Assembly (NCBI GenBank): GCA_025526995.1
Contig: JAHLKG010000016.1
Location: 620,001 to 684,000 of the forward strand
DNA from: Powellomyces hirtus
Taxonomy: Eukaryota > Chytridiomycota > Chytridiomycetes > Spizellomycetales > Powellomycetaceae
DNA length: 64,000 bases
Direction of reading: 5' to 3'
Part shown: positions 11,101 to 20,272 of the stretch, piece after piece
Position numbering within the stretch: position 1 is the first letter of the stretch
How the letters are laid out: each line of letters opens with the position of its first letter
The notes under the pieces: generated by a model
The model's database searches: none
What the model was told of the DNA's origin: nothing
The model's input: the letters and a program-made list of their open reading frames with translations, nothing else
Program-made: the position numbers and the translations under genes

Positions 11101-13010
11101 GACGTGGCTTGGAGCAGGGTAGAACACGTGACCACCATAGCGGTATCGTCTGTCAACAGGTTGAGCGCTTGAATCGATGTATCGTCTGCGTGTGTCGGTA
11201 CATTGGACGCGTTTGTCCATTTTGTCAATTTGGTAGATGTATTTTTCGACGCGTGTGTTGGTACATTGGACGTGTTTGTCCTTGAGCGAGTTTGAGTAGC
11301 AAAAGCCATCGGAGTTGGCGAGATGTGATACATTCCTCGAACGAGAGGTATGGAGATGTCATTCGTAGTGCCATTGCAGTCTTGAATGACGGCGCTCTGA
11401 TCTTCAAAGGTGACCCTCTTTCCATCTTTGGCGAGAGCGGAGACCGAGATGAGAGTTTTGGCAAGTTTCGGGATGTAGAGAACATCAGTGAGAGGTACAT
11501 CTCCATCTGGAAGCTTCAAGATAGCATTCCCTTTCGCTTTGGCATCAAGAAAGGCGTTGTTTCCAAATCTGACGCGCATTGAGTGCTCTTCATAGGATTC
11601 GAGAATGGAAATGTCATTTGTCATGTGCTGTGAGCAGCCCAAATCCAGGTAAGCCAATGTAGTGGCGTTATGTGCTTCTGCAATGTTGGCATTAGCAGTG
11701 GGTTTTAAGGCTTCGACTGCCTTGGCTTTGAGGGGACAATTGAATGGGGTATGTTCATTCGAATTGCATAACCAACAGGGGAAGTTCTGTCTCTTCTTCG
11801 AGTCTGTGGTCTTCTTTGCGTCGGTCTTCTTGTGACTTGAGCCGTCTTTCTTTGAAGGTTGGGCTTCGAGCGCGATGTTTTCGCTCTTCTTGGCGAAACG
11901 GTTGTTTTGGTTACTCTTGTTACTTCCGTTATCCAGACGCTTGGCAGCTGCCATGAGGCCATGGAGATCCTTGAAACTTTGAGTTCTGACGAGCTCTGCA
12001 TGATGTTCATTCATTCCGCGAAGGTAAAACCACTTGTAGATTTCGAACGGCACCTTCAAGGGGATTTGACTTGTGATCTTCGTGAATGAGGTATTGTACT
12101 GCGAGATGGAATGACTTCCTTGTCGGAGTCTTTCAAGTTGAGTGAGCAAAGTTTCTTCGTGATTGCTTGGTTGGTAACGCGAGAGGAAGGGAGGCTTGAA
12201 GGATTCCCAATCCGTGATGGGCTCCACCATCCCTTGTTCGGCATCTTTCTGATGATTACGATACCATTGTTTTGCTTCGCCAGAGAGCTTCGTGAAGATG
12301 AATGAGAGTTGTTCTTCTTCAGATACAGGTTTTAGGCGAAAGACTAGAGTAAGCTGATCAATGAAGTCGGCAAGTTTTGAGAGATTTCCCGTCCCGTCGA
12401 ATGTAGATACTGCATCGATCGCAGATTTGAAGTACGCGAATGATGAACGTTGTGCGTCGCGATCATCGCTCTTTCTGCTGCTCGTAGTTGTTGTGCTCTC
12501 CGTTGGGGAATACGGACGAAAGTGAGGGGCAACTGGGGCTTCAACTTCGCCGTGAGTAATGTGTTGATGTAGAAAAGGGTACTCAAGGCCCGCTTTTGGG
12601 CTTCTCATCGGTGAAACAGCCATAGGATGACCACCGATATGAGGGTTTTCGTACTTCTCGGGTTGTTGATGGGAAGTTGATGTAGCGAGAGGGTTTGAAC
12701 TAGTCAATAAAGTCCTCTCCAACCTGTCCATCCAATGGTCGAGCTTTTCGTCGATTTCCATCTTGAACCTCTGCAGAATTTGCATGACAATGTCAGTCGG
12801 TACTTCGGACGGTACTATCGCCGAGTCTGCATGAATTTCCCCATGATTCATCTCATCCACATCGGCATCTGCGTCGTGGGAACCATGGTAGATCGAGGCA
12901 TTGTTATTAACATCTTCTTCAGCGTCAGGACCCCGTTGGGCTTCTTGTGTGGCTTGACGGGCTTGTTGGCGGGTCTGCACTCCTTGAATGGGAGATCTTG
13001 CAGTAGGCAT
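8136..13010 (-). pseudogene. gag-pol polyprotein of copia element D with three in-frame TGA codons
   Basis: One frame of 1625 codons from ATG 13010 to TAA 8136, broken only by TGA at 9567-9569, 9327-9329 and 8625-8627. Domains by approximate residue: Gag 1-400; zinc knuckle CX2CX4HX4C at 411; aspartic protease at 455, where the active site reads D-L-G instead of D-S-G; a GC-rich Pro/Gly/Ala linker 620-720; integrase HHCC at 729 and DDE core 775-885; chromodomain 1013-1065; reverse transcriptase with YVDDLLIF near 1281; RNase H from about 1450 with YSDADWG. The chromodomain is unusual for copia elements. The copy is probably inactive through the TGA codons and the protease change. Confidence 0.92.
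9810..9965 (-). other. chromodomain segment within copia pol
   Basis: Encodes YEVEEILDSRDG, then FLCKWLGF, then NTWEPIKNVNHL: the classical chromodomain pattern of an aromatic residue, E-x-IL, a KW-x-G core and a WEP motif. It lies after the integrase C-terminal region and before the reverse transcriptase, and is also present in elements A (broken) and C (about 13790-13950). In chromoviruses (Ty3/gypsy) such a domain steers integration to modified histones; the same role here is an inference. Confidence 0.8.
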
Positions 13011-13111
13011 CTTGACGGTGTGCTCGGTACTTTCTTGGCACTTGAATTTCGACGGAAGACTTGTAGTTTACAGGTTTTACGAAGGGAGAATGATTCGAAT
13101 TCGACCGGTCT

Positions 13112-13125
13112 CAGGGCTCATAACC
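13112..13125 (-). other. primer-binding site of element D
   Basis: CAGGGCTCATAACC on the + strand lies directly beside the 5' LTR end. It equals the anticodon arm of initiator tRNA-Met, identical to the site in element C. Confidence 0.8.
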
Positions 13126-13491
13126 TATTGGAGATATCGGCACTTCCAGTACTTTATCGGAATTGCAGAGGATTGGTCGAATTCGATGTGGCCTCCAGTA
13201 TACTTCGTAAAGGGGGGTTTACAGAGCTCTTCTGTGATGCAGATGACCATGTAGCGTTGTCAGATGCACGGAGATGTAATGTATGTGAATGTATTTTTGT
13301 CTTAAAGTCTTATCGGTAATGTTTTGCTTCGAGCGTTCTAATCTACTTTTTCTCCAATCACGTGATCACACGTGATCCAATTCAGCTTTTAGCGTTACCG
13401 GTATGACGGTCACGCGTTCTAGTCGGAGAATCCAAGTAAGGATCTAATGTGAGGACCAAACGTTGAGTACGCAAGTCTCAACAATCCAATA
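13126..13491 (-). repeat. 5' LTR of element D
   Basis: 366 bp, bounded by TATTGGA (13126) and TCCAATA (13485-13491) on the + strand. It has both CACGTG sites (13359-13364 and 13369-13374). Confidence 0.92.
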
Positions 13492-13492
13492 A

Positions 13493-15447
13493 CGCCTACC
13501 ACACAAGTCCAATAACAACATCTCACCGTACGAAAGGCTTAACGGCAAAGAGCCCTCACTTTCTTATCTTCGTGTGATTTGGGCCGATGCCTTTGTGCAT
13601 CTTGTCAAGAGAAAACAAGCCTGGAAGTTGGCACAGCGCGCCACACGTCTCAAACTCATCAGCTACAAATTTGACGGCGCTTACCACTGTTGGGATGATG
13701 ACCATCAAGAAATAGTCATTTCTCGTGATGTAACGTTCGACAAAAACTCAGCACTCAAACTCGCAAAAGACTACATCCCGCCCAAAGAACTCTACAAAGT
13801 CAAAGAGATTCTCGACTCACGTGATGGCCCGGAAGGCCCCGAATTCCTCTGCAAATGGCTAGGATTCGAAGACGAAGATAATACATGGGAACCGCTCGAA
13901 AATGTCAATCATTTGACAGTCTTCGCTGACTACATCAACGAGAAGACGGCGATCGCTCTCTCGGCTGCAAGTACCGAAGAACCCCAAACCTACAAACAAG
14001 CGCTCTCATCAGACGACGTGCCGAAGTGGACCAAGGCCATAAATGCCGAATTGAAGTCCCTTCATACCAATGAAACATGGGAAGTCATTAACCCCAAATC
14101 CTTACCGCACAATCAACGGCCCATCTGCACCAAATGGGTATTCAAGATCAAGCAAGACCTGAATGGTCAACCCCAATGATACAAGGCCCGGCTTGTAGTG
14201 AAAGGCTTCGAACAACGCTACGGCATCGACTACAACGAAACCTACGCTCCGGTTGCCAAGATTGCTACCCAACGCGTCCTTCTCGCTCTTGCCGCCAGTC
14301 TAGGCTTGAAATGCCATCAAATGGATGTAGTAACCGCATTCCTGAATGGGATTGTTACCGAGACCATCCTAATCTATGCCCCTGAAGGCTCTGGCTTTCC
14401 GCCTGGGACCATCCTTCGACTCCAAAAGGCCCTTTACGGTCTGAAACAAGCCCCGCGCAAATGGTACTCCCTACTTCACAAAGAACTTACTTCTTTGGGA
14501 TTCAAGCGCCTGGCAAATGACAATGCCGTCTACATCAGAACTCTACCTGAAAGTGACTCATCACAGTACATCTCCGTCTACGTTGACGATCTCCTCATTT
14601 TTGCACAGACCGAATCGGAAATCTCGTCAATCAAGACATCCCTGCACAACGAGTTCAACATCACAGACCTAGGCAAAGTCAACCACTACCTTCGAATGAG
14701 AGTTGGACGCGATTACTCAAGGCACGTCATCTACCTCAATCAAGAGTCATATGTAAATGACATTCTCAAGCGCTTTGGTATGCAAGATTGCAAGCCCGTC
14801 AACACTCCGATGGACCAGACCAAGCTCGAACCCTACAAAGTCGAAAATACAAAGACTTCATCCAACCCGCAAGAAGGAGAATATTGCGAAATCATTGGTC
14901 CTCTCATGTACCTGATGATATGCATGCACCCTGTCATTGCTGTCACTGTCAGTATACTTTCTTGCTTTGCAAGCAACCCTTTGCCTCAACATCTGCAAGC
15001 TGCAAACCGCGTTCTTTGCTATCTACCAGGGACATCTGTGTACAGTCTCTGCATCGGCGGAAACAATGTTACCCTGCATGGCTACAGCGATGCCAATTGG
15101 GGAAACAACATTATTGATTGAGGGTCAATCACTGGCTACCTTTTCTACATTGGAAATGCGGGCCCTGTCACGTGGGCTTCGAAGAGCCAACCCACCGTTG
15201 CTTGCTCATCTACCAAAGCTGAATATATGGCACTTTCCTTCACCACTCAAGAAACAATCTGGCTTTGCTCACTTCTGCAAGAACTCCAAATCCCCGAATA
15301 TCTCGATGAAAATGCTCGACCCACAACGATCTACGAAGATAATCATTCATGCATCTCGCTGGCAATGAATCCCGTGCATCACGCCCGTACCAAGCACATC
15401 AACATTCGACATCACTTCATTCGTGATCACGTCGACAAGGAGATTCA
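13493..15447 (+). pseudogene. copia pol of element C, right part
   Basis: This continues the integrase of element C after the insertion of D. It holds the integrase C-terminal region, a chromodomain (about 13790-13950), the reverse transcriptase (ALYGLKQAPRKW, YVDDLLIF near 14580) and RNase H (YSDANWG near 15085). It has a TGA near 14177 and one near 15119, but keeps the arginine codon CGA at 14417 where A and D have TGA. RNase H stops abruptly at about 15447, where the sequence jumps into a late part of an LTR, so about 0.6 kb including the polypurine tract has been deleted. Confidence 0.88.
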
Positions 15448-15559
15448 TCACAGAAGAGCCCTGTAAAACCCCCCTAACGAAGTATACTGGAGGCCACATC
15501 GAATTCGGCCAATCCTCTGCATTTCCAATAAAGTACTGGAAACGCCGATATCTCCAATA
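15446..15559 (+). repeat. LTR fragment (3' third) fused to element C
   Basis: The last ~115 bp of the family LTR, ending TCCAATA at about 15559. It is joined to truncated RNase H at a short shared CATCA, suggesting a microhomology-mediated deletion. Confidence 0.75.
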
Positions 15560-15560
15560 T

Positions 15561-15732
15561 TACAGAGCTCTTCTGTGATGCAGATGACGGTGTAGTGTTG
15601 TCAGATGCATGGAGATTTACTGTATGTGAATGTATTTTATGTCTTAAGTCTTATTGGTAATGTTTGCTTGTCGAGCGTTCTAATCTACTTTTTTTCAATC
15701 ATGGGATCCCACGTGATCCAAGTCAGCTCTTA
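15561..15732 (-). repeat. Inverted LTR fragment, left piece
   Basis: The family LTR in the opposite orientation, lacking its last ~75 bp. It is interrupted at TTA (15730-15732) by the Harbinger transposon and continues at 19292-19371. With the preceding fragment it forms a tail-to-tail inverted LTR pair. Confidence 0.75.
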
Positions 15733-15768
15733 GAGCATTTTTAACGGCGGGCATTTAATTGTGGCACA
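15733..15768 (+). repeat. Left terminal inverted repeat of Harbinger element
   Basis: About 36 bp that pair with 19256-19291, with roughly two mismatches by eye, flanked by the TTA duplication typical of PIF/Harbinger. Confidence 0.9.
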
Positions 15769-15877
15769 GCAGTCACATGTGAAACCCCAAAATTTAAAGT
15801 CCCACTTGCCAACCTCACACATTAACGCTATTTCTTGCTTTACTTTCTTATGTAATGCCCAAATAGACCGGTTGAGA

Positions 15878-17279
15878 ATGCTTGACAAATTCTGGGCCAA
15901 GTACAATACAAGGCAGTGGGGTAGGCGCATTTTACAATGGAGACTGGAACAAAAAGAAGATGTGGAAAGAAAAACAGCAAGAAAGCGCCTCCGCAATCGT
16001 GACCGCCTTAGGGCACTTGGACAAGAGCGTCTAATTCATGACTATTACAGCGCTGAATGCATCTACAGTGAAAAGGATTTCAGGCGCCGCTTCCGAATGT
16101 CATGCCAGCTTTTCCTGCGTATTCAAGCAGATCTGTGCAAAAGTGACCGTTACTTTAAACCAGTAAGTACGCTACTGGGTACCCGCTGGCCATGCAGTAT
16201 GTGGCCACGCTGTATGTTTGTACTAATCACAACCTCTGCAATAGCGTCGTGACTGTACAGGCCTTACTGGTCTTTCATCCGAACAAAAGCTTACTGCCAC
16301 ACTACGCATGCTCGCCTATGGTGTTGCAGCAGATGCTGTGGACGAGTATGTTTGCTGCGCCAAAGCTACTGCCACAGTGGCATTACACCGCTTCTGTGAT
16401 GCCATTGTGCAAATTTATCACTACTTACCTGAGACCGCCAAACCAAGATGACCTAAATCATATATTGCAAATCAACAGGCAACGTGGTTTTCCTGGACTG
16501 CTTGGTTCTCTGGACTGCATGCACTGGGCATGGAAAAACTGTCCTCGAGCGTGGGCTGGTCAATTTCAGGGCAAGGAGAAGGTGCCAACGATCATTTTGG
16601 AAGCAGTCGCAACCTACAATTTACGAATTTGGCATTGCTTTTTCGGCGTTCCCGGCGCTAATAATGACATTAATGTCTTGGACCGCTCCCCTCTTTTTGA
16701 TGACCAACTGGCTGGTCGCGCACCAAACCTCGATTACAAGATTAATGGATATCAATACACACAAGGTGCGTTGCGTGGTGTGTTGTGCGTACCTGCGCAC
16801 TGCGTGGTGAAATACTGCATAGCATATACTCATGAAGAGCTTTACTAGGATATTATTTGGTGGATGGAATATACCCTCCTTGGGCGATGTTTGTGCAAAC
16901 GTTCTCACAGCCTGATTGCAAAAAAAAGAAGTTTTTCGCCCAAATGCAGGAGGCAGTGTGCAAAGACATAGAGCGTGCTTTTGGAGCACTACAAGCGCGA
17001 TGGCACATTATTCAACGGCCCGCTTGTGGGTGGCATTGCGCGCAACTGGGAAATATCATGAAGACCTGTGTGATTTTGCACAACATGATTATTGAGGATC
17101 AGGGAGATGCGGCAATGGAAGATATAGCAGAGGATTTTGCGGACATTAACATCTCCCTGGGCGGTCGCAGAGAAACATTGCAACAAATAAGAAGAAAAAC
17201 ATTGCGTGACTCTATGCTTCATCATCAGTTGCGCGCAGACCTAATACAACACTTATGGGAATGGAAAGGTAGTCAATAA
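15878..17279 (+). pseudogene. PIF/Harbinger (HARBI1-like) DDE transposase
   Basis: Three exons: 15878-16162, 16245-16765 and 16849-17279. Intron 1 (GTAAGT...TACTAATC...TAG) and intron 2 (GTGCGT...CTAG) both splice in frame. The catalytic residues are visible: D in GSLDCMHW, D in GANNDINVL, E in DIERAFGALQARWHII. The N-terminal part FRRRFRMSCQLFLRI is the usual Harbinger helical region. One apparent single-base insertion in exon 2 (about 16400-16440) shifts the frame between LHRFCDAIVQIY and YLRPPNQDDL, so this copy probably makes no full transposase unless the base is a sequencing error. Expected length about 410 residues, normal for the family. The protein would cut and rejoin the ends together with the Myb-like partner. 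Confidence 0.88.
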
Positions 17280-17479
17280 ATTGCATAAATTGCTTGCAAT
17301 CCCTGAAACATGTCAGTACGACTCAATGAGAGCATGCAAGCATGCGACGCAAACTGCAACCTTTTGATATATCCCTTAAAAGGATTGAATGTTTCTTTGA
17401 CACATGTCAATATGTCTCAAAAGCGTTTTTATACTTATACTATACTAGGGTAGTAATGCCCGGCTGTTTTCTCATCACA

Positions 17480-17931
17480 ATGCCTTGCCCCAAAAAGCCC
17501 AAAGTCCAAACTGACGCTGAGTGTCAAGCTGAAGAAGATGCAGCAGCTCTTGTAATTTGTTAAATTACTATACTGTTTATGACACACCACTTAATTTGTT
17601 TGTATCAGGTTGCAAGGTGCGCAGTGCAGCTTCGTCAGCTGCAGCACCAGTACCCACGCCTCTACCAAGAGGCAATGAAGGAGCACCTTGACGAGGTGAA
17701 TTGGAATATGAACTTGGCAAAGGTAAGTGTAATATCATTTTCTGCTGACCTCGTTTACACTAACTGCGGCAACTTGTAACTCAGACCAAGTTTGATGAAG
17801 TGACAGCATACGCGGAGAAATGGGTCCGCGCCTTTGCTTGGAGGGATGGGGAGGGAAGGAGAAGGGGAGAGGAGGGGACGGGGCAAGGGGGAACGGGGCA
17901 AGGAGGAAGTGGAGGAGGAGGAAATGGGTGA
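17480..17931 (+). CDS. Small spliced ORF inside the Harbinger element, function unknown
   Basis: Three exons that join cleanly: 17480-17551, 17609-17722 and 17785-17931, with GT-AG introns of 57 and 62 nt and phase 0 at each join. The product would be 110 residues: a basic start (MPCPKKPKVQ), a charged helical middle (VARCAVQLRQLQHQYPRLYQ onward) and a Gly/Arg-rich tail. It lies between the transposase and the Myb-like gene. I do not recognise it. It could be a third transposon protein or a leftover captured exon set. The in-phase splice sites and open frame are the only support. Confidence 0.5.
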
Positions 17932-18007
17932 AAGTCCCAAGCAAAGCGACCGTAAACTCGGTGGCTACCTTAACCGGTAGACAGGTTTTTTTATTCACAC
18001 ATGAACG

Positions 18008-19081
18008 CTAGCTGCTATCCTCAGTTTGCAGCTCTTTGGCCAAGTGAGACAAGGCCTTTTGAGCAATGGAGCTGTCACGCCCAAAGAGCTGTACCAGTCT
18101 TTCCACCCTGCTAAGACGCTGCTCGTTCTCCTTTAATTGTACCTCACGTTGCTGTATTTCCAGCTGTTGCTTCACAAATTCCAACTCTTCATCCTTCAGT
18201 AAGTCCTCATCTTGTCGGCGCTTTGCTTGTTTGATACCAATTGGACGGACTTTGTCCTCTTCTCCTGCTGCCTTTTGTGGCGTTTCCTTGCTGTCTGCTA
18301 TAAATCTAAATGAAGTTGATGTTAAAGCATTTTTTTACCATGCAGTGCGCATCACGCAGGTACGCACAACATTACCACGCAGTATGCAGGTACGCATCAC
18401 GCAGTATGTTGCCACGCAGTACTTTCCCATGCAATTAATTGCTTACCTGGGGCAGTTCTGCAGTAAATTGTAGGCGTGCAGCAGGACACACTTTTGCTTT
18501 TCCGCTCCGTAGTAGAAGTCTTCTCCTAGAAGCACGATTTGGTCTCTAGTGGCACCACTGGGCAATGAAGCTGTGGCTGAGCGTATATGTCCTGCGAATT
18601 TGGCAACCGCGCGAGACACAACCCCCCAGCGGTTTTTCAGCGAGCTTCTGTTCCGCGCTTCGTCTGGTGGATTGTCATTGAACACTTTATGAATTTGACT
18701 CCAAAATGCATCCGCTTTCTGCTCGTTGCCGGAGATGGGGTCCTCAGATATCTGAATCCGGACCACGCATAGGCACTCTTCTTCTGTGCGGGAGAACCCT
18801 TTTCCTCTTGTGCCATACCACAAGGATGATTCTGAGGGAGGTGTGGCCTGTGCTTGCGGTGCAAGTGTTTGGCGTGGAGTTAGCGGTGCGGCCTGTGACA
18901 GAGCTGGTAAAGCCAAAGGGAAATGTATAGACGGGACAAGTAGGCTGCTTTCTCCAGATTCTGTGTAGGTAGCTCCAGTATACATGGCTGGGTTCTGTTT
19001 TAGCAAAGCTTGCGCAGCAACAGAATGCGGGTTTTGAGCAATCAACTGTGCAATTCATGTTATAATATTGGGGTCTGCCAT
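18008..19081 (-). pseudogene. Harbinger Myb/SANT-like DNA-binding protein
   Basis: Two exons, 18447-19081 and 18008-18305, with an intron of 141 nt, about 310 residues. Exon 1 has the Myb/SANT-like domain (GFSRTEEECLCVVRIQISED, then SLKNRWGVVSRAVAKFAGH). Exon 2 has the RPIGIKQAKRR basic motif and a coiled coil typical of the NAM-associated C-terminal domain found in plant Harbinger partners. The ATG at 19081 is followed at codon 9 by an in-frame TGA (19055-19057) that fits a mutated CGA, so the copy is probably dead or starts later. In this superfamily such proteins bind the ends and bring the transposase to DNA. Confidence 0.8.
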
Positions 19082-19255
19082 GACGAGGGCAACTTTACAG
19101 GGCCAACTGTTGGGAGGCTTCATTTTAAAAGCTGGGAGCTGACCAGTTTCAAATATAAACTGTGGCGCAGGAAAGTAGCAACGCTTAGTACAAAATAGCG
19201 CTCCCGCGCCACACCTATAACAGTGCTTTGGGAACCACGGGCTTCAAAATTTGAC

Positions 19256-19291
19256 TGTGCCACAATTAAATGCACGCCGTTAAAGATGCTC
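19256..19291 (-). repeat. Right terminal inverted repeat of Harbinger element
   Basis: Complement of the left end, followed by TTA (19292-19294). Confidence 0.9.
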
Positions 19292-19371
19292 TTAGCGTTC
19301 TAGTCAGAAAATTCAAGTGAGGACCTAATGTAAGGACTAACGTTGACTACGCACGGCTCAGCATTCCAATA
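19292..19371 (-). repeat. Inverted LTR fragment, right piece
   Basis: Continuation of the LTR split by the Harbinger element, ending TCCAATA. About 30 bp are missing between two GCGTT repeats, a small internal deletion. Confidence 0.7.
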
Positions 19372-19519
19372 ACTTTTTCTACAATCACGCAATCACACAT
19401 GATTCAACTCAGCTAATAGTGCTACTGATATAGTGGTCACACGTTCTACTACAGAAGATACCAAGTTAGGATCTAATGTAAAGACCAACGTTGAGTACGC
19501 AGGGCTCAACATTCCAACA
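19372..19519 (-). repeat. Second inverted LTR fragment
   Basis: About 148 bp of diverged family LTR (from the CTTTTTCTACAATCACG stretch to TCCAACA), abutting the previous LTR end. It marks another lost element. Confidence 0.65.
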
Positions 19520-20272
19520 CAATCCTTATCATTCCATTGGATTCAAGTTACAAGCATTCTTCTTTGCTGTTAATAAATCAATGGCAACATTGATATCTCC
19601 AATAATCCTAACCTAAAGAAAAAGCAGCAAAGTAGCTCAATAATTGATTGATAAGTGCAATAGACATCAAGTATAAGTAGTAGTGTACTTTTTATTGCCA
19701 TTCAAAATATATAATCTTCTCTTGCTCTTTTGATAGTAGTCTATTCTATCCTTTCCTCTACTAGACTTCAAACATATTATATAGTAGCACCACTTGTTGA
19801 TCTTGACAATTCTCATTATCTTTCTTAATTGCAATGTCCCTTTTATTTGTTGGACAGCATTGGTGCTTTTTCATTAAACGTAGTAACCACCAGAACAAAT
19901 GAGAGATAACCAGTACTCTGAAGATCAAAATAGTTTGAACAGTATTATCAAATCTTAATGTTGACACTCTGTAACAAAGATGATTCACAAAGTACAACAG
20001 CCAAAAAAAAAAATGTATGATATTTCCAAAATAGGGATGAAAAGACCCCAATCAGACATCAGATGTATGTAAGTGAACGTCTCTCTAGTATCAGCAACCC
20101 GCAGGATGCCTGTCCGGCAAGGGTCTTGGTATGATGTGGGTGGTGTAATGGTGCATGCGGGCTTGCCACACATGATGCAGTAGATGAGAAGATGTAGGAT
20201 GCAGATGAAATGTGGAGATGATGGGAAATGCGGCGCGGGGCGGAATCGATATGTTTCGTTCTCGTTTCTGTC
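19520..20272. other. AT-rich intergenic stretch
   Basis: About 750 bp between the transposon pile and the 3' end of the flippase gene. It is AT-rich and contains a short LTR-end-like scrap near 19586. I see no gene in it. Confidence 0.5.

Larger units (their letters stand above)
7732..13491 (-). mobile_element. Near-complete Ty1/copia element D
   Basis: A 5.76 kb element on the - strand with two LTRs (13126-13491 as 5', 7732-8096 as 3'), a primer-binding site, a gag-pol frame and a polypurine tract. It sits in the integrase of element C, and the target bases CGCCT appear on both sides (7728-7732 and 13493-13497), giving a 4-5 bp duplication. Aligned by eye, the two LTRs differ at about ten sites plus one indel, mostly C/T or G/A changes, so the insertion is not very recent. 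Confidence 0.93.
15733..19291 (+). mobile_element. PIF/Harbinger DNA transposon
   Basis: A 3559 bp element with terminal inverted repeats of about 35 bp (starting GAGCATTTTTAACGG on the left; the right end is its near-perfect complement) and a 3 bp TTA duplication (15730-15732 and 19292-19294). It is inserted in an LTR at the family sequence CAGCTCTTAGCG, so the empty site can be read off the other LTRs. It carries a DDE transposase (+), a small spliced gene (+) and a Myb/SANT-like gene (-). Confidence 0.93.

Noticed and set aside
10722..11285. ORFs of up to 187 codons on the + strand inside element D
   Set aside because: They are shadows of the GC-rich linker in the gag-pol frame; the palindromes leave several frames open.
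8136..13010. TGA read as a sense codon (altered genetic code)
   Set aside because: Host genes here end in TGA (IFT140, TFIIS, Alba-like, flippase, kinase) and the copia TGA sites are explained by CGA decay.
13112..13125. A tRNA-Met gene fragment
   Set aside because: Only the anticodon arm matches and it lies exactly beside an LTR, so it is a primer-binding site and not a tRNA gene.
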